Shown here piece after piece: positions 42,299-53,645 of a DNA stretch of 64,000 nt. Position 1 is the first letter of the stretch; each line of letters begins with the position of its first letter. Source of the DNA: Cliona cf. orientalis (lineage: Eukaryota; Porifera; Demospongiae; Clionaida; Clionaidae); NCBI GenBank assembly GCA_963930775.1, contig OZ005689.1, positions 24,302,058 through 24,366,057 of the forward strand, written 5' to 3'. The notes beneath the pieces are model-generated. The model ran no database searches. It saw nothing but the letters and a program-made list of their open reading frames with translations, and was not told where the DNA came from. A program made the position numbers and the translations under genes.

Positions 42299-45200
42299 TG
42301 CATGCATGTGTGTGTGTACGGGTGTGTGTTTTTGAGAGGAGTTTGTGTGTGTTTTATATTTACAATGATAGTGGTGTAGTTGAATTTGTAGCAAATCATG
42401 TCATAAGCAAACCAAGGATTTAAACAGTTACCTATTTATTGTGCTTGCAACCAAGTGCACATACGTACATACTTTTTATTGATTCTATATACATGTACTT
42501 GTATCAGTGTGTACTAGGTGTGCAGTAAAGTATGGTAACTTGCTATTATACCTTTGTATCTAGCTACATGTATACCCAGAGTTTGGCCTGATTCAACTGG
42601 ATAAAATCTGACTTGCTCTCCTTATGGCTAGTTGTTTCCATGTGCTTAGGCTATTGCTTTCAGGCCATGTGATATGTGTGTTGGAGTTACTTGCTAACTA
42701 TAGCATGTACATGTACATGTAACACTATAATTAACTGTGGTGTGACTACTATGTATCTGAGTAACCCTTACCCTTATTCAAAGCATATGTGTATCGGTGT
42801 GTGTCTGTGCATGATGCTATTGTATGTTCTGCTATTATGCTAATACGTTTTCAGACGTTCTCTTTATCTATCTACATGTATACCTAATGTATGTGTGTGT
42901 GCTTGCTTTAATCTCAATGCAGTATTATGAGGGTCCTTGTGGTGTTTCCTTTGTATCAATTTTGGCACATATTGGTAGATTAAGTGTGTGTTAATTTGGA
43001 TACCGCTGATTTCGATAGTAGAGGTGCGGATAAGTAAGGTTCTAGTATACTATACGTGTACATGTGTATGTGTACGTTGTGTATCGTATGTAATGGTGCA
43101 TACTGGATGGTTGTTCACAGCAGCAGTGGTATAATATGCATTGCTTAGGCAACTGCCATGCACTAACTGAAAGGGTACAATGCATGAGAGGTATATTAGT
43201 TACTCGTGCGCATAGTTAAAATTAATGCTGGTTCTTGAGTGAGGCATCGATTTATGAGCTCAACAAGCCTCAAAATCTACTATTATATCTTGTTACCATT
43301 CACCTATGAGCGATCTCTCCCAGATCAAGCATAGGTATCAAGTGTTGGTTTTTACTGCCACAAACGATCGTCTTCTTGTCCTGGAAATCGATCAGTAGCT
43401 TCTTGACTACTAGCTGCCTCATTGCTTAATGTACAAACATATGGAGAGTGATCACATGCATGCACATTAATTATATCCTAATGAGATGCAAATGATATTA
43501 GCTGAAACAGCCAATATGCGTAAAATTGTACTCTCATACCTTAGTGCACCTGAGTACAGAGCTCTTGTCATTCTGTGTATTTGTGTATGTGTGTCTGTTA
43601 CCACACTACCTGCCACATACCTCGCTCATGTGAGAAATTATTGAGTTCCTTGTAGGTTTTTGTACAGTTTGCCAGAGGAATACACCATAAATGTGCCCTT
43701 CACTCTCACATAGTGGATATCTGATAATAATTATGTACTTTTTAACATGCAGATGCTGCAAATAATCCCCATCACCTATGCATGGTTACGTATCATATGC
43801 CTGTCAATTTCATTCCTGAGATAAAATGTCATGGAACTTCAAAAACTGGTCAGCCTTTTTTCCCAACATGGCCGAGTACCACACAGCTTATTAAAAGTGA
43901 AAGTAATTCTAATGGACCAAAACAAACTGGCGAAAGTTTCAGCAATGATGGGTGGAATCTCCAAAGCTAGCTGTTCTGGTCACCTTCCTCGTAATGAACG
44001 ACAAGTAATGTACTTTCAAAAGAAAAATGTATCAAATCCTGCTGATGAGTTGTATGAAGTAATGTTTGATGCAAAGCAGGAAGAGAGAGTCCAAGTACAT
44101 CCGAGCGATTAAAGTTATTCCAGACCCAGCACTCATTCTTGCCACGGATAGTCAGATAGGTGATCTTACCAGATTTGTACTGATGGTAAACATCTTCATG
44201 AAGTGAGTACGTTTTTTGTGTGGTTTAGAGATCATAAAGCTGAAGTGATTAAGCAGGGTATGTTGATTGATACTAGGATCTCTGCTGGTCTAGGATGTCC
44301 CTCTGCACACTTTACGACCAATGCAAGCGAGTCATTAAATGCTCTTATTAAATCTGGTGTCAACTATCGAAAGAGTGAACTGTCAGAGTTAATTGACAAG
44401 CTACATGCCATGATCAAGGAACAAGAACGTGAATTTGAACGGGCCATTATTGACAGAGGAAAACTGAAGCTCAACCCACAGTATCAGCATCTTTGTGTGC
44501 CCGAGTTCAAATGGTATAGCCAGATGTCAGAACAGCAGAAAGCCTCTCACCTGAAAAAAGTTGGCCAGACGCCTGTCGCAAAACTCAAAACTGCTGAAGA
44601 GTCACCACCAGGTGAAACAGCACACGACAATTTTTGCTTGTCAGTTCATTTTGAGAGTGCCAGTGCTGAACTTGCAATTTCAAGCAGTGTATTTGAAGGC
44701 ATATGGAACAAGGCCACTGAGCTATTGATATTGGAAGGTGCGATTGCAACTGCTCCAGGACTGGCATCTCAAGCACGAACAGTGATCAGCAAGTCCAGAC
44801 CAGGGTTTCATACTGTAGTACCTGGAAAGGGTGGTCGATTTACTTGTGACAATTGTCCCTATTACAAGTCGTTAGGAATTTGCTCACACACAGTAGCTGT
44901 AGCTGAAGCAAAATTAATGGTGTTCTTTCCGAGTTTATAACCTGGTTTCGAAAATCGAAAAATGTCACACCCAATCTTACCAAGTTATTGACGTCAGATA
45001 TGCCACAGAGCCATGGAAGAAAAGGTGGAAAAGGTCCACGCAGGAGAAAGAACTACTACTGGTGAAATTTAAATCGAGTTTCATTTTTGCCTCAATACTC
45101 AGCAGATGTGAAGACAGTACAAAACTCCATCTCATTGGCACCATCTCAATCACTTGATATGACATCTGCACCATTTTCAAGCCAGGTCTCACTCCCATCT

Positions 45201-45896
45201 GTGTATGGGAAGTCGGGCTCATCGGTACCATCTCGATCACTTAATACGATCACTCCACCATCTTCAAGCAAATTCTCATTTCCTCCTACATGTGGAAGCT
45301 CTGGCTCATCGGCAGGATCTTGATCACTTGATATGACTTCTCCACCATCTTCAAGCAAATTTTCATTTCCTTCTACTTATGGAGTACCGGGCTATGATTC
45401 ACAAGGTTCATCATACCATGCCTTTTCTCCTGCTTACCTGCCTACATGTACTGGTCAAAATCCACTCCCTCTTCGTCCTTCAACTCCGTCCATACTTGGA
45501 ATAGGCTCTGGACATTCATGTGGCAACACATATAACACTTTAGTTTTCCCTGATGCTGCTGAATCTGTCCCCTCTTGCTCGGCTCAGCAATCTCGACTTC
45601 CTCCTCCTCTTATCCGTGCAACTTCCTCCAGTCCTCAATCTCTGAGTGATCATGACCAATTTGAGCTAGTATTCCTCTCAAAGCGTGTAAAAAAGTGTTA
45701 TGGATGCAGCAGAGAGTTTGCCAAGCAACCAGATGGTAGCAACTTGCAACCACCACATGACATAGTCATTCGCCATGCCGACTACAGAGAATACTATTAC
45801 GAGGGAGAAAAGCGATCAACTAAACAAAAGCAAAACACCTATTTTCATCCATCACTTACCTGCAAAATGCAGCAATTTCAATCCCCACTTTCTTGA
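40500..45896 (+). pseudogene. MULE-like transposase with SWIM zinc finger, catalytic core missing
   Basis: Exons: about 40530-40636 (a repeated GDCPG... stretch), 40694-40747, 40809-41198 (PPEKYSAERVLRILLDRDIS, then GFGKWNYSGSHPVPFHITHH), 43753-44180 (SGHLPRNERQVMYFQKKNVS, then in a shifted frame IRAIKVIPDPALILATDSQI), 44203-44940 (STFFVWFRDHKAEVIKQGML; HFTTNASESLNALIKSGVNY; SWIM finger FTCDNCPYYKSLGICSHTVA), then a Ser/Pro-rich tail to 45896 ending in a Cys/His block (KKCYGCSREF; NTYFHPSLTC). Related proteins carry a ~200-residue DDE core between RFCTDGKHLHE and VSTFFVWF; here the two abut, so the core is deleted. Frameshifts near 44090 and a stop near 45325 add to the decay. Confidence 0.6.
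42261..42335 (+). repeat. (TG)n microsatellite
   Basis: About 30 bases of pure TG followed by interrupted TGTG/GGGTGTG words. It lies in the noncoding part of the MULE-like element. Confidence 0.8.
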
Positions 45897-46942
45897 CATC
45901 TCTGGTGTCCAGAATAATCTATTACCTGTGCACATTACTTTTTTGAACAACTTGGGATTTCAGATGTACATTTTATTATTTTTTCAGCAAAACTATTATA
46001 TGTACATATCTAGCAAGGACCAAGCTACAGTTGTATGTTTTATTGTAATAATAATTATTATAAAACAGTCTCTTGTCTTGAACCATAATGTCCTTATCAT
46101 TTTTGATCGAGCATGCGCATCGTGAAAGCGGTAATGGTCGCTACGTAAATAGGTTCCAGACTCAGCACACGAATGTGCCGACGATCGTGACCACGATCTC
46201 AGCAATAGGCTGATCCCAGAGAGACGTAGCAATTACGCTGATGTCCATGCTGTGGTAATCTCATCTGTGAATCGTGATCGTTCGAGCGCGTTTTAGATGC
46301 AACTGGTGAGTCCAGTAGTCCAGTCCACTACTCTAGTCCACCAGTCCAGTCCACCGATTGTATGCATCCATGTACAATGTCATGTATATAGCGCCCACTC
46401 CTGGGAAAGTGCCAATGTACCATACGTGTACTTCAATGGGTCAATAGAGCATCTTCTATACAATGGTATGTACTGAGTAGCACCCATGCAGGCCAAACCC
46501 AAGCGGGTACACTGTGGAATACATAATATATTACAGGTGTAATTAATGCCGCAGATACTTCATAGTGTATTCTGTATACTATCTTACAGTGCTTCTTCTG
46601 TGTCGAGTTTGGGGCAAGAATTTCGACCAGGGGCGATTGTTTGTGTAAAAAAAGCCCAGCGACAGTGAGTATCCAGTTTTTGGAAAAGTACAACATATCA
46701 TTATTGTGGATGATATAAAATATTTAGTAGTTGAATTATATTCTTCAGAATTTAGCTTTCACTACTTTGCATACAAAGCGAGTTCAACTTATTCTTTTCA
46801 AATTGTACCAATCACCAAACTAGCATTACATCAAGTGTACCATAAATACAATGTTTTATCTCATAATTTTGTTGTTATCAGATCATGTGATCATATAGAG
46901 CTTTTAATTTAGTAGCAATCTATTTATGTACATCTTTTTTTT

Positions 46943-48600
46943 GATATTCCTGAGTTTGGTTGAGTGGTGGTGTTGTTGAGGTGTGTTCTGTTTGTGTGAG
47001 AAAGAGCTAGTACAAAGCCTCAGGCATGTTCAGTGAACTGTACATACTTGGTACACACCTTTTTGGATCTCAGCTGTGCTCTGTGTAGCTTCAAACTTGA
47101 ATAGGAGCTTTCTTTACATGTCAGTAGTGATATTCCTGAGTTTGTTTTTGAGTGGTGGTGTTGTTGAGGTGTGTATTCTGCATGTGTGAGAATGAGCTAG
47201 TACAAAGCCTCAGGCATGTTCAGTGAACTGTACATACTTGGTACACACCTTTTTGGATCTCGGCTGTGCTCTGTGTAGCTTCAAACTTGAATAGGAGCTT
47301 TCTTTACATGTCAGTAGTGATATTCCTGAGTTTGGTTGAGTGGTGGTGCTGTTGAGGTGTGTTCTGCATGTGTGAGAATGAGCTAGTACAAAGCCTCAGG
47401 CATGTTCAGTGAACTGTACATACTTGGTACACACCTTTTTGGATCTCAGCTGTGCTCTGTGTAGCTTCAAACTTGAATAGGAGCTTTCTTTACATGTCAG
47501 TAGTGATATTCCTGAGTTTGTTTGAGTGGTGGTGTTGTTGAGGTGTGTATTCGATCTGCATGTGTGAGAATGAGCTAGTACAAAGCCTCAGGCATGTTCA
47601 GTGAACTGTACATACTTGGTACACACCTTTTTGGATCTCAGCTGTGCTCTGTGTAGCTTCAGACTTGAATAGGAGCTTTCTTTACATGTCAGTAGTGATA
47701 TTCCTGAGTTTGTTTGAGTGGTGGTGTTGTTGAGGTGTGTATTCTGCATGTGTGAGAATGAGCTAGTACAAAGCCTCAGGCATGTTCGGTGAACTGTACA
47801 TACTTGGTACACACCTTTTTGGATCTCAGCTGTGCACATCTCTTCTGTGTAGCTTCAAACTTGAATAGGAGCTTTCTTTACATGTCAGTAGTGATATTCC
47901 TGAGTTTGGTTGAGTGGTGGTGCTGTTGAGGTGTGTTCTGCATGTGTGAGAATGAGCTAGTACAAAGCCTCAGGCATGTTCGGTGAACTGTACATACTTG
48001 GTACACACCTTTTTGGCTCTCAGCTGTGCACATCTCTTCTGTGTAGCTTCAAACTTGAATAGGACCTTTCTTTACATGTCAGTACAGTCCAATCTCGATT
48101 ATCCGAACCTCGATTATCCGAACTCGAGATGCAAAGAAAATTCAGGGTCAAAGTACACATTATGACCATGCGACTGAATTGCACATGTGCAGTAAACCTA
48201 CGTCGCGTCGTTGCCACGCGAGAACCAGCTGCTGCACTGCTATCAAATCTAGTTTTAACGCTCAAAAAAGTAAAAGAAACGCATGGTAAGCGTTCTATCA
48301 ACCGAGGATGGGATTAAAATCATCAAAATGCTCGATAAATCTGTCAATGATACGTTTTTGCATGCATGATCGATCTAGTGGGTGTGGTCAACGTTATCCG
48401 AACTTTGGATAATCAAGGTGTGACTGTAGTGATATTCCTGAGTTTGGTTGAGTGGTGGTGTTATTGAGTTGTGTTCTGCATGTGTGAGAATGAGCTAGTA
48501 CAAAGCCTCAGGCATGTTCAGTGAACTGTACATACTTGGTATATACCTTTTTGGCTCTCAGCTGTGCACATCTATAATATTATTATAAGGTTTCAAACAT
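46943..48600 (+). repeat. tandem array of ~190-bp units, seven copies
   Basis: Units start with GATATTCCTGAGTTTG at 46943, 47129, 47319, 47505, 47697, 47893 and 48431. Each holds GAGTGGTGGTGTTGTTGAGG, then AGCTAGTACAAAGCCTCAGG, TGAACTGTACATACTTGG, and TTGAATAGGAGCTTTCTTTA. Unit lengths are about 186-196 and copies differ at few sites, so amplification was recent. Copies 5 and 6 share a CACATCTCTT insertion. The array begins 30 bases after the stop of the 33138 gene. It is split between copies 6 and 7 by a MITE (48085-48426). The unit lengths are not all multiples of three; no conserved frame runs through. Confidence 0.9.
48085..48426. mobile_element. pogo/Tigger-like MITE (342 bp) inserted in the tandem array
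   Basis: The ends CAGTCCAATCTCGATTATCC and the complement of TTGGATAATCAAGGTGTGACTG are flanked by TA (48083-48084, 48427-48428). The uninterrupted unit junction reads TGTCAGTAGTGATATTCC, so removing the MITE and one TA restores it exactly. CAGT..CTCGATTATCCGAA ends are typical of pogo/Tigger-type elements. The left half of the TIR word occurs twice in tandem (CTCGATTATCCGAAC). Confidence 0.8.
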
Positions 48601-48949
48601 GAACAGGACCTCTATTTCCATGAAATTGGTTGGATTTAAATTTAATTGGATTTGGCTTAGTATGTTGTAATTACACTGTAGCATCCCAACCCATGTGTTA
48701 AGCTGTAGTACAGGAGCTATATTATCACGTTGACATATGCTAATGTGTTAATTTAATATATACTCATGCAATCAGCATACATGCAACACACTACTCATAT
48801 GCAAGAATGACACACTTGTTTTTACAGTGCTGATCCAGTCCATACATTTCCACTATAATTGACCAAATTGCTAATAAACAACTGGGCTTGATATTTCAGC
48901 ATAGCTACCAGTGCTAGCTAGCTATATTATTTAACTGGCACAAATGCTA

Positions 48950-49372
48950 TATGTGAGCGGATTTGAGAAAAGGGCCCACTTCGCGCAAAACGCGAATTTT
49001 TGGCACTTTTCAAGCTGTCACCACACAAAAACTATAAGAGCCTTAGGCTTCTGGCTTGGTTTGTAAGCAGATCAGGCCTTCTACTAAATATATCCAACGT
49101 TAGATAGTCTGGCTAAGCTCCTGTCCAAAGCACTGAACGCTGAAGTGAGGCATAAAACGGCCGATTTCGAACGCGATCGATACGCGCGGGCGCCACGCCC
49201 ACACCGGATGTGGGCGGGGCGCGAAATTTACAGCGAGTGTTGACTAATGACTGAAGAATGTTTGCTCCAAGTCTGAAGCTCATAGCTACTACAGTTCAAA
49301 AGTTATGTGCGATTTAAAACGAAATTTCGGAAAATGCGCGAAGTGGGCCCTTTTCTCAAATCCGCTCACATA
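48950..49372. mobile_element. TATGTGAGCG-type MITE copy 2 (423 bp)
   Basis: Perfect inverted ends TATGTGAGCGGATTTGAGAA, then AAGGGCCCACTTCGCGCA. It is homologous throughout to 39189-39612 (CGAACGCGATCGA; GTGGGCGGGGC; ATGCGCGAAGT), but the bases that differ in the TIR (GG for GA; CCCA for GTAA) differ at both ends together. TA-type palindromic flanks. No ORF. Confidence 0.8.
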
Positions 49373-49481
49373 TGACTATTGGTTCTTTTGGCATACCACA
49401 TAGCTATTATTGTAAAAATTCTGCTATAATACCGGTCCAGTCTATACATTTCCACTATTGACCGAAGCTATCAAGCCACCT

Positions 49482-52400
49482 CAGGGGCGTAGCCAGGATT
49501 TTCATGAAGGGGGTGCTCAGGTATAGAAAATAGTCCATAGGGGGTGGGTACGGGAGGGGGGTGTGCGGACGCTTTGATACTTTTAACTTTACATTTGTCA
49601 TTTTTAGTGAAATTTTTAACGTTTTAATAATTATTGAGCTATACCAGAGTTAATTGGATAGTCTGATGGCCATGCTATGTACCTACTAAATCTACTTGAC
49701 AGCTTACCCTCCTCATTTATATTCTTGTGGCAATATGAATGGCTCTTGTGCTCTTATAAACTACTATGGAATGCACTGCTAAGGAAGATTGTATAAAAAA
49801 AGCACACAGGAAGATTCAGTCACGAAGAATGTTAGCCAGCTGCATACGGCGGGGGTAACGTCTAGCAAATTCATCGATTATATCATCGATATTGATGTCG
49901 ATATCCTTATGAAAATGAAGCAAGGATAAAGATGAGAGTCGTTCATTGCTCATGGTTGACCTCAGGGTTGTCTTGATACGTTTTAGACCACTGAATGATC
50001 TCTCAGAAGAACAAGATGTCACTGGGAGTGTACAAAGTATCTGGAGCAAAACTGTGATGTTTGGAAACAGCAAAGATGTTTGAGGCAACGTGTGATGGAG
50101 TGTAGTGGGGAGAGAAGCCGATCCATGTTCCTTCTCTTGGTCCTTCCACTTCATATACCAGCAGTGAAATTCACTTAAGAGACTGCTACGGAAAGGAAGA
50201 TCATCTGTGTACAAATCTCCTACCTGCTCAATCTTTGGGGACACTTCTTGCAGTTTCTTGGTAACTAAAACAGAAGGTACAAGGTAAAGCCCTTGTAGTG
50301 CTATCTGTTGGTGGCGATCAAATCTTGTTTTTATTTCTCCAAGTAAGATTGGTATAGTGATGGTACGCCTGAAATACTCAGATGGAGTTTGAGCTGGAAT
50401 ATTAGATCGATGTCGCTGACGTCCACACAGTCGTGGTAAAGACGGTTCAACGCCTATGCTCTCACACATCTTTTCCACATCAGCAAACCACTCATTGTGA
50501 TACTTTTCAACATTATTCCTTAGGTCTTGTAATGTTGAATCCACAGTGTTGATTTCTGACACAGCTTGGACTATATCCTTTGCTTCTGCTTGAAGACTGC
50601 GGGTCAAACCCAGCAAGTACTTCAAACATTCTGTGGCAATCACAAGAGCACTGATGAACTCAGTTGTGCTGATAGCAAGAAGAGTACTAGCATCTGTTAC
50701 TGAGTCGGGAGTCCAATTTCTTACTCCTTCACTTGATATGGTTTCCATGCATGCAACAACTGAAGAATGCAGCTTTTGAAATCGCTGAAGAGCATCTATC
50801 CTTTCAATCCACCGTGTACGGCACATATCTTTAAGTTTATGAGCAGAAGACTCTGGCTGTGTGCTTTCTATTGCCTCTTCAAGCTTCCGCTGTCGTTTGG
50901 GATGAGCTGAGAAAAAAATTGAAACTCGATCGACTATACCAATCATATTGCGAATACTAGCTTCCTCCAGTGAGCTTACAACTGCCAGATTCAGACAGTG
51001 GGAAGCACAGTGAACATAGAGAGCTAGAGGAAACTGAGAAGAGATACGTGCTGCAGCACCATTACATATTCCCAGCACCATCATAGCCTTGACCCCGCAA
51101 TTTGGTTGGATCCAGATTATGCATATTTAGAAACTCAATCATCTTGTCTGCAAGAGCCTGCCCTGAAATGCCACTATCACATTCGATAAGGACACCAGAT
51201 CTTCACGGATACAATTATCTTCAACGTTTACATATCAAAGTACTAGACCAAGCTGCTCTTTGTTGGAACTGTCTGTTACTTCATCCGCAATCAAACTAAA
51301 ATACTGTGCTGATTTTACTTTGTCAACTGAAGGATCTGGTCTCCAAGGACATCAATTACCTGGTTTTGGATGCCAGGTGATGTTGTAGGTGGCATTCTTT
51401 GGAGCGTTAGCAAGATGCTCTTTCAAAATTACATCACCAGCTGATATACAAAACTGAAGAAGTGCCCAAACGTTTCCATGGCCATCACTTGCACTTCGCA
51501 CCAGGTCCAGAGCAGTATCCTGATGACCACAAAGGGGTATATTTTGTCGGCCACATAAGATTATGGTATCAATAATTGATCGGAGCTTCCTCCTATTCCT
51601 AGCAATAAGATCCTTGGCTGCATTATTTAAATGCACAGATATGCTATCTTATTTGCCACTCATCACTTTTACAAATGTATCCATCCTTACAACAGCATCC
51701 TTGTGGTAATCTTTTCGCTCATGCTTATCCATGATCTCAAGAGCTTTCTTAAAATTGATGAGAGGATTGCGTACGAGCACTCCGGGATCAGCACGAAAAC
51801 CCACACTCAGTCTAGAGAACATCACGCAGGGAAGGCAGTAACCACCGTTCTCCTACTTGCTGTATTTCAGCCATGGATATCGCATGAGCCACTGGTGCTG
51901 AAAGCTTCGGCCACCAGCATTTTTTGGAAACTTATACAGCATATCAGGAGAAAAGTGGTGGGTGATAAATTGGTACTTTTCATGATCAGCCATGTATGCT
52001 TCTTATCAAATCAGCAATGTCCATTACAAGAGAATCAGGAGCCACCTCTAGTCTTGGGTGTTTGGGAGATGGAGGCTCAATGTCATTATCAGGATCCGAA
52101 ATGTCGGCATCTTGCATTCTGCGTTTATTATTATCATCATACTATAGCCTATTATTTCAAGTTTTAAATTGCACTATTGCTATGCTTTAGCTAGCTACTA
52201 TGGTAATAATTCAGATAATATGGATATATAGTAACATAACTGACCTTATTGATGAGGCACCAGTTGCATGATCTGGAGTGGCCTGGGTTACTATTTGCTC
52301 ACGATCATCAGGCCGGGTTTTCTTCAAGTAACGAAGTAAAGACATGCTTTACAGGCGGATTTCTCGATAGCGACTATGCGGGAGACCTTCAACCACAGTT

Positions 52401-52764
52401 TAGCTTAGTAGGCTTCTTGTACTAGCGGCTCGTAGCACAACAGTCTGTCCATGTGGCACAGCTGATGCGGTCACGCCCACCACCACCGTGTGACTTTTGA
52501 ACCTCAAACATTGACAGTTAGTACGGAGCCATGGCTAGTGAAATGAAGTCTCACACAACTAGAATGCCAATTTCTCAAACGTTAGAGGTAGGTTTTATTA
52601 GGCTAGCTACTGATAATTATTAGTCACTACGAACAAGCAGAGCTATTATGATCTGGCATTAGCATATAGTAAATATTATTTAGTATACTGGTCCCAACCC
52701 ACTCTGGCAGGTGGCAAAGGGGGTGCTCCAGCCCCCTGAGGCCCCCCCCCTAGCTACGCCCCTG
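49482..52764 (-). mobile_element. hAT element, 3.3 kb
   Basis: Short inverted ends CAGGGGCGTAGC (49482) and GCTACGCCCCTG (52764) enclose a minus-strand hAT transposase. G-rich (AGGGGGTGC) and C-rich subterminal blocks are mirror-like. Flanking octamers AGCCACCT and CACCTGAC share ACCT words but are not an exact duplication. Confidence 0.7.
49816..52345 (-). pseudogene. hAT transposase (DUF4371 / ZMYM-like, hAT C-dimerisation), decayed at its 5' half
   Basis: The start MSLLRYLKKTRPDDREQIVT (52345) is followed after an intron by MQDADISDPDNDIEPPSPKH (52118) with stops and shifts; a DUF4371 piece (51636-51352; RRKLRSIIDTIILCGRQNIP); a piece with AQYFSLIADEVTDSSNKEQL and an in-frame TGA near 51237; then 422 intact residues (51084-49816) with ALYVHCASHCLNLAVVSSLE, MCRTRWIERIDALQRFQ and the dimerisation block PVTSCSSERSFSGLKRIKTT. 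A short shift at GYDGAGNM/GICNGAAARI joins the last two pieces. The family excises DNA with 8-bp duplications. This copy is inactive, but its C-terminal 420 codons are clean, so it is fairly young. Confidence 0.8.
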
Positions 52765-53376
52765 CACCTGACCATGGGCTTGATAGCTACTTCACACTTC
52801 GTCCCTGTATACCATGCACCTAATATTGTATAATTAGTATCGAAAGCCTATACTATTACCCAGTACTGTGGAATTATACAGGCATAGAAAACTAATTAAA
52901 CAGACCGTTATAGGTTAATTTGGATTACCGCAGGTTGAGCTTAGAATGTAAATGGTGCTGTACAAGCCAGTTACAATTCTAATGATTGCAAACAAGAAAA
53001 CCACACCCTCAATCTTAGCCGTATATAGCTATAGAGATGTGGCTTGTGAGGGTGCATATGGGGTGGGCTATTGGTAGAACAATATTTATACTAGCTACTC
53101 GATAGTTGCCCTTGCCTGATGGCTTGAAGAATCAAAGAGCATTCATTCTCGACGATCGACAGCTGTACGTACATGCATGCAGGTAGATCAAACATCTGTG
53201 AAATCAAGAACGCGTGCATTGTTTGTGATCGCGAGCACGCACACATTTGAGCGAAAGGTGTGTGATCATGTGTAATATTATTGCATGGTTATATTATTAG
53301 CTATTCATTGTATACTCTTTTTATGCGCTTCTTTTGATTGCATCACTGCTTGATAATATACTTCCCGATATCCCAG
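52765..53376. other. no gene seen
   Basis: AT-rich spacer between the hAT element and the AAGATCTT-rich block. TACGTACATGCATGCA-type alternating words near 53165. Nothing coding was recognised. Confidence 0.4.
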
Positions 53377-53645
53377 CAAGAAAATCTTAATAAGATCGAC
53401 TAGATCTTGTCAAGATCTTGTCTTAAGTAAGATCTTTTAAGATGGAAATTGAGATAAAAAGATCTTGCCCTGCAATAAGATTCGGCACTAATAAGATCTT
53501 AGCAAATAAGAAATACCATCTTATTCTTGTACTATCTTGTGTGATCATATAAGAGTATTCTTGTATGATCTTATGGCAAGTAAGATCCTATCGGATCATA
53601 TACAATCTTACTAGTATAACAAGATTTATGTATTGATCATGGTAT
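53377..53645. repeat. dense cluster of AAGATCTT-like words
   Basis: Within 270 bases the words AAGATCTT, TAAGATC, GATCTTA and ATCTTAT recur about fifteen times on both strands (for example 53410, 53424, 53458, 53502, 53575, 53605). The cluster lies 265 bases downstream of the CACTA-like transposase stop (53910, minus), where CACTA elements carry subterminal transposase-binding repeats. I read it as such a region (inference). A CACTG word at 53344 could be the terminus. Confidence 0.5.

Larger units (their letters stand above)
38300..46386 (+). mobile_element. 8-kb MULE-like element with SWIM-finger gene, inserted in an intron of the 33138 gene
   Basis: Inverted repeats TACATGACATT ... ACAATCGGTGGACTGGACT at 38300-38395 and their complement at 46309-46386, both with iterated TGGACT words, bound the segment. 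The host gene's coding sequence stops at a donor (LPV/GTAAGTCC, 38236) and resumes at an acceptor (46589) beyond it. The interior holds a plus-strand MULE-like gene, a 424-bp MITE (39189), and two copies of a dispersed repeat (39880, 41405). The exact tips and a target duplication were not resolved. Confidence 0.5.
33138..46912 (+). pseudogene. large decayed C2H2 / tnp2-like gene split by two transposons
   Basis: Pieces in order: C2H2-type fingers (33138-33422; CSYCTTNPRQLLNHVFTIH, then YCSHCMRSYKKLSAYRKH), FSGLSTAHQQQKYFVENF (33640), PVPVILGTRRIWKIVKRKKR (34050), DDLEVANPLGSKRRVHKLG (34378), MFYWILLNIHPAHHSTLKSI (34498-34585), then after an inserted element YGIDAVLN (36527), LGDTPAANLAGGFKVGVGGA (36730), LCVCIPHDIMHVLLGVLPRH (37060), SMTPKMHYLLHLPEQMRR (37620), RLEGKNAHIKQLVGKNFKNL (37857), FNPSGLQDALERTFPEHEY (38170). 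After an 8-kb insertion come LGQEFRPGAIVCVKK (46600) and FGKVQHIIIVDDIKYLVVEL (46690-46912). The family recurs in sponges, cnidarians and fish by memory; DIMH...PKMH...CMRLE echoes tnp2-type transposases. Frameshifts at about 33480, 33600, 36550 and an A run (46648) mark decay. Confidence 0.6.

Noticed and set aside
46923-48301. Minus-strand frames in the 190-bp array
   Set aside because: Unit lengths are not all multiples of three and no conserved frame persists.
46943-48600. CRISPR-like repeat array
   Set aside because: Repeats are ~190 bp and contiguous, without unique spacers; the DNA is eukaryotic.
53165-53185. TACATGTACATGTA and GCATGCATGC alternating words as regulatory sites
   Set aside because: These words recur throughout the window and look like genome-wide simple-sequence bias.
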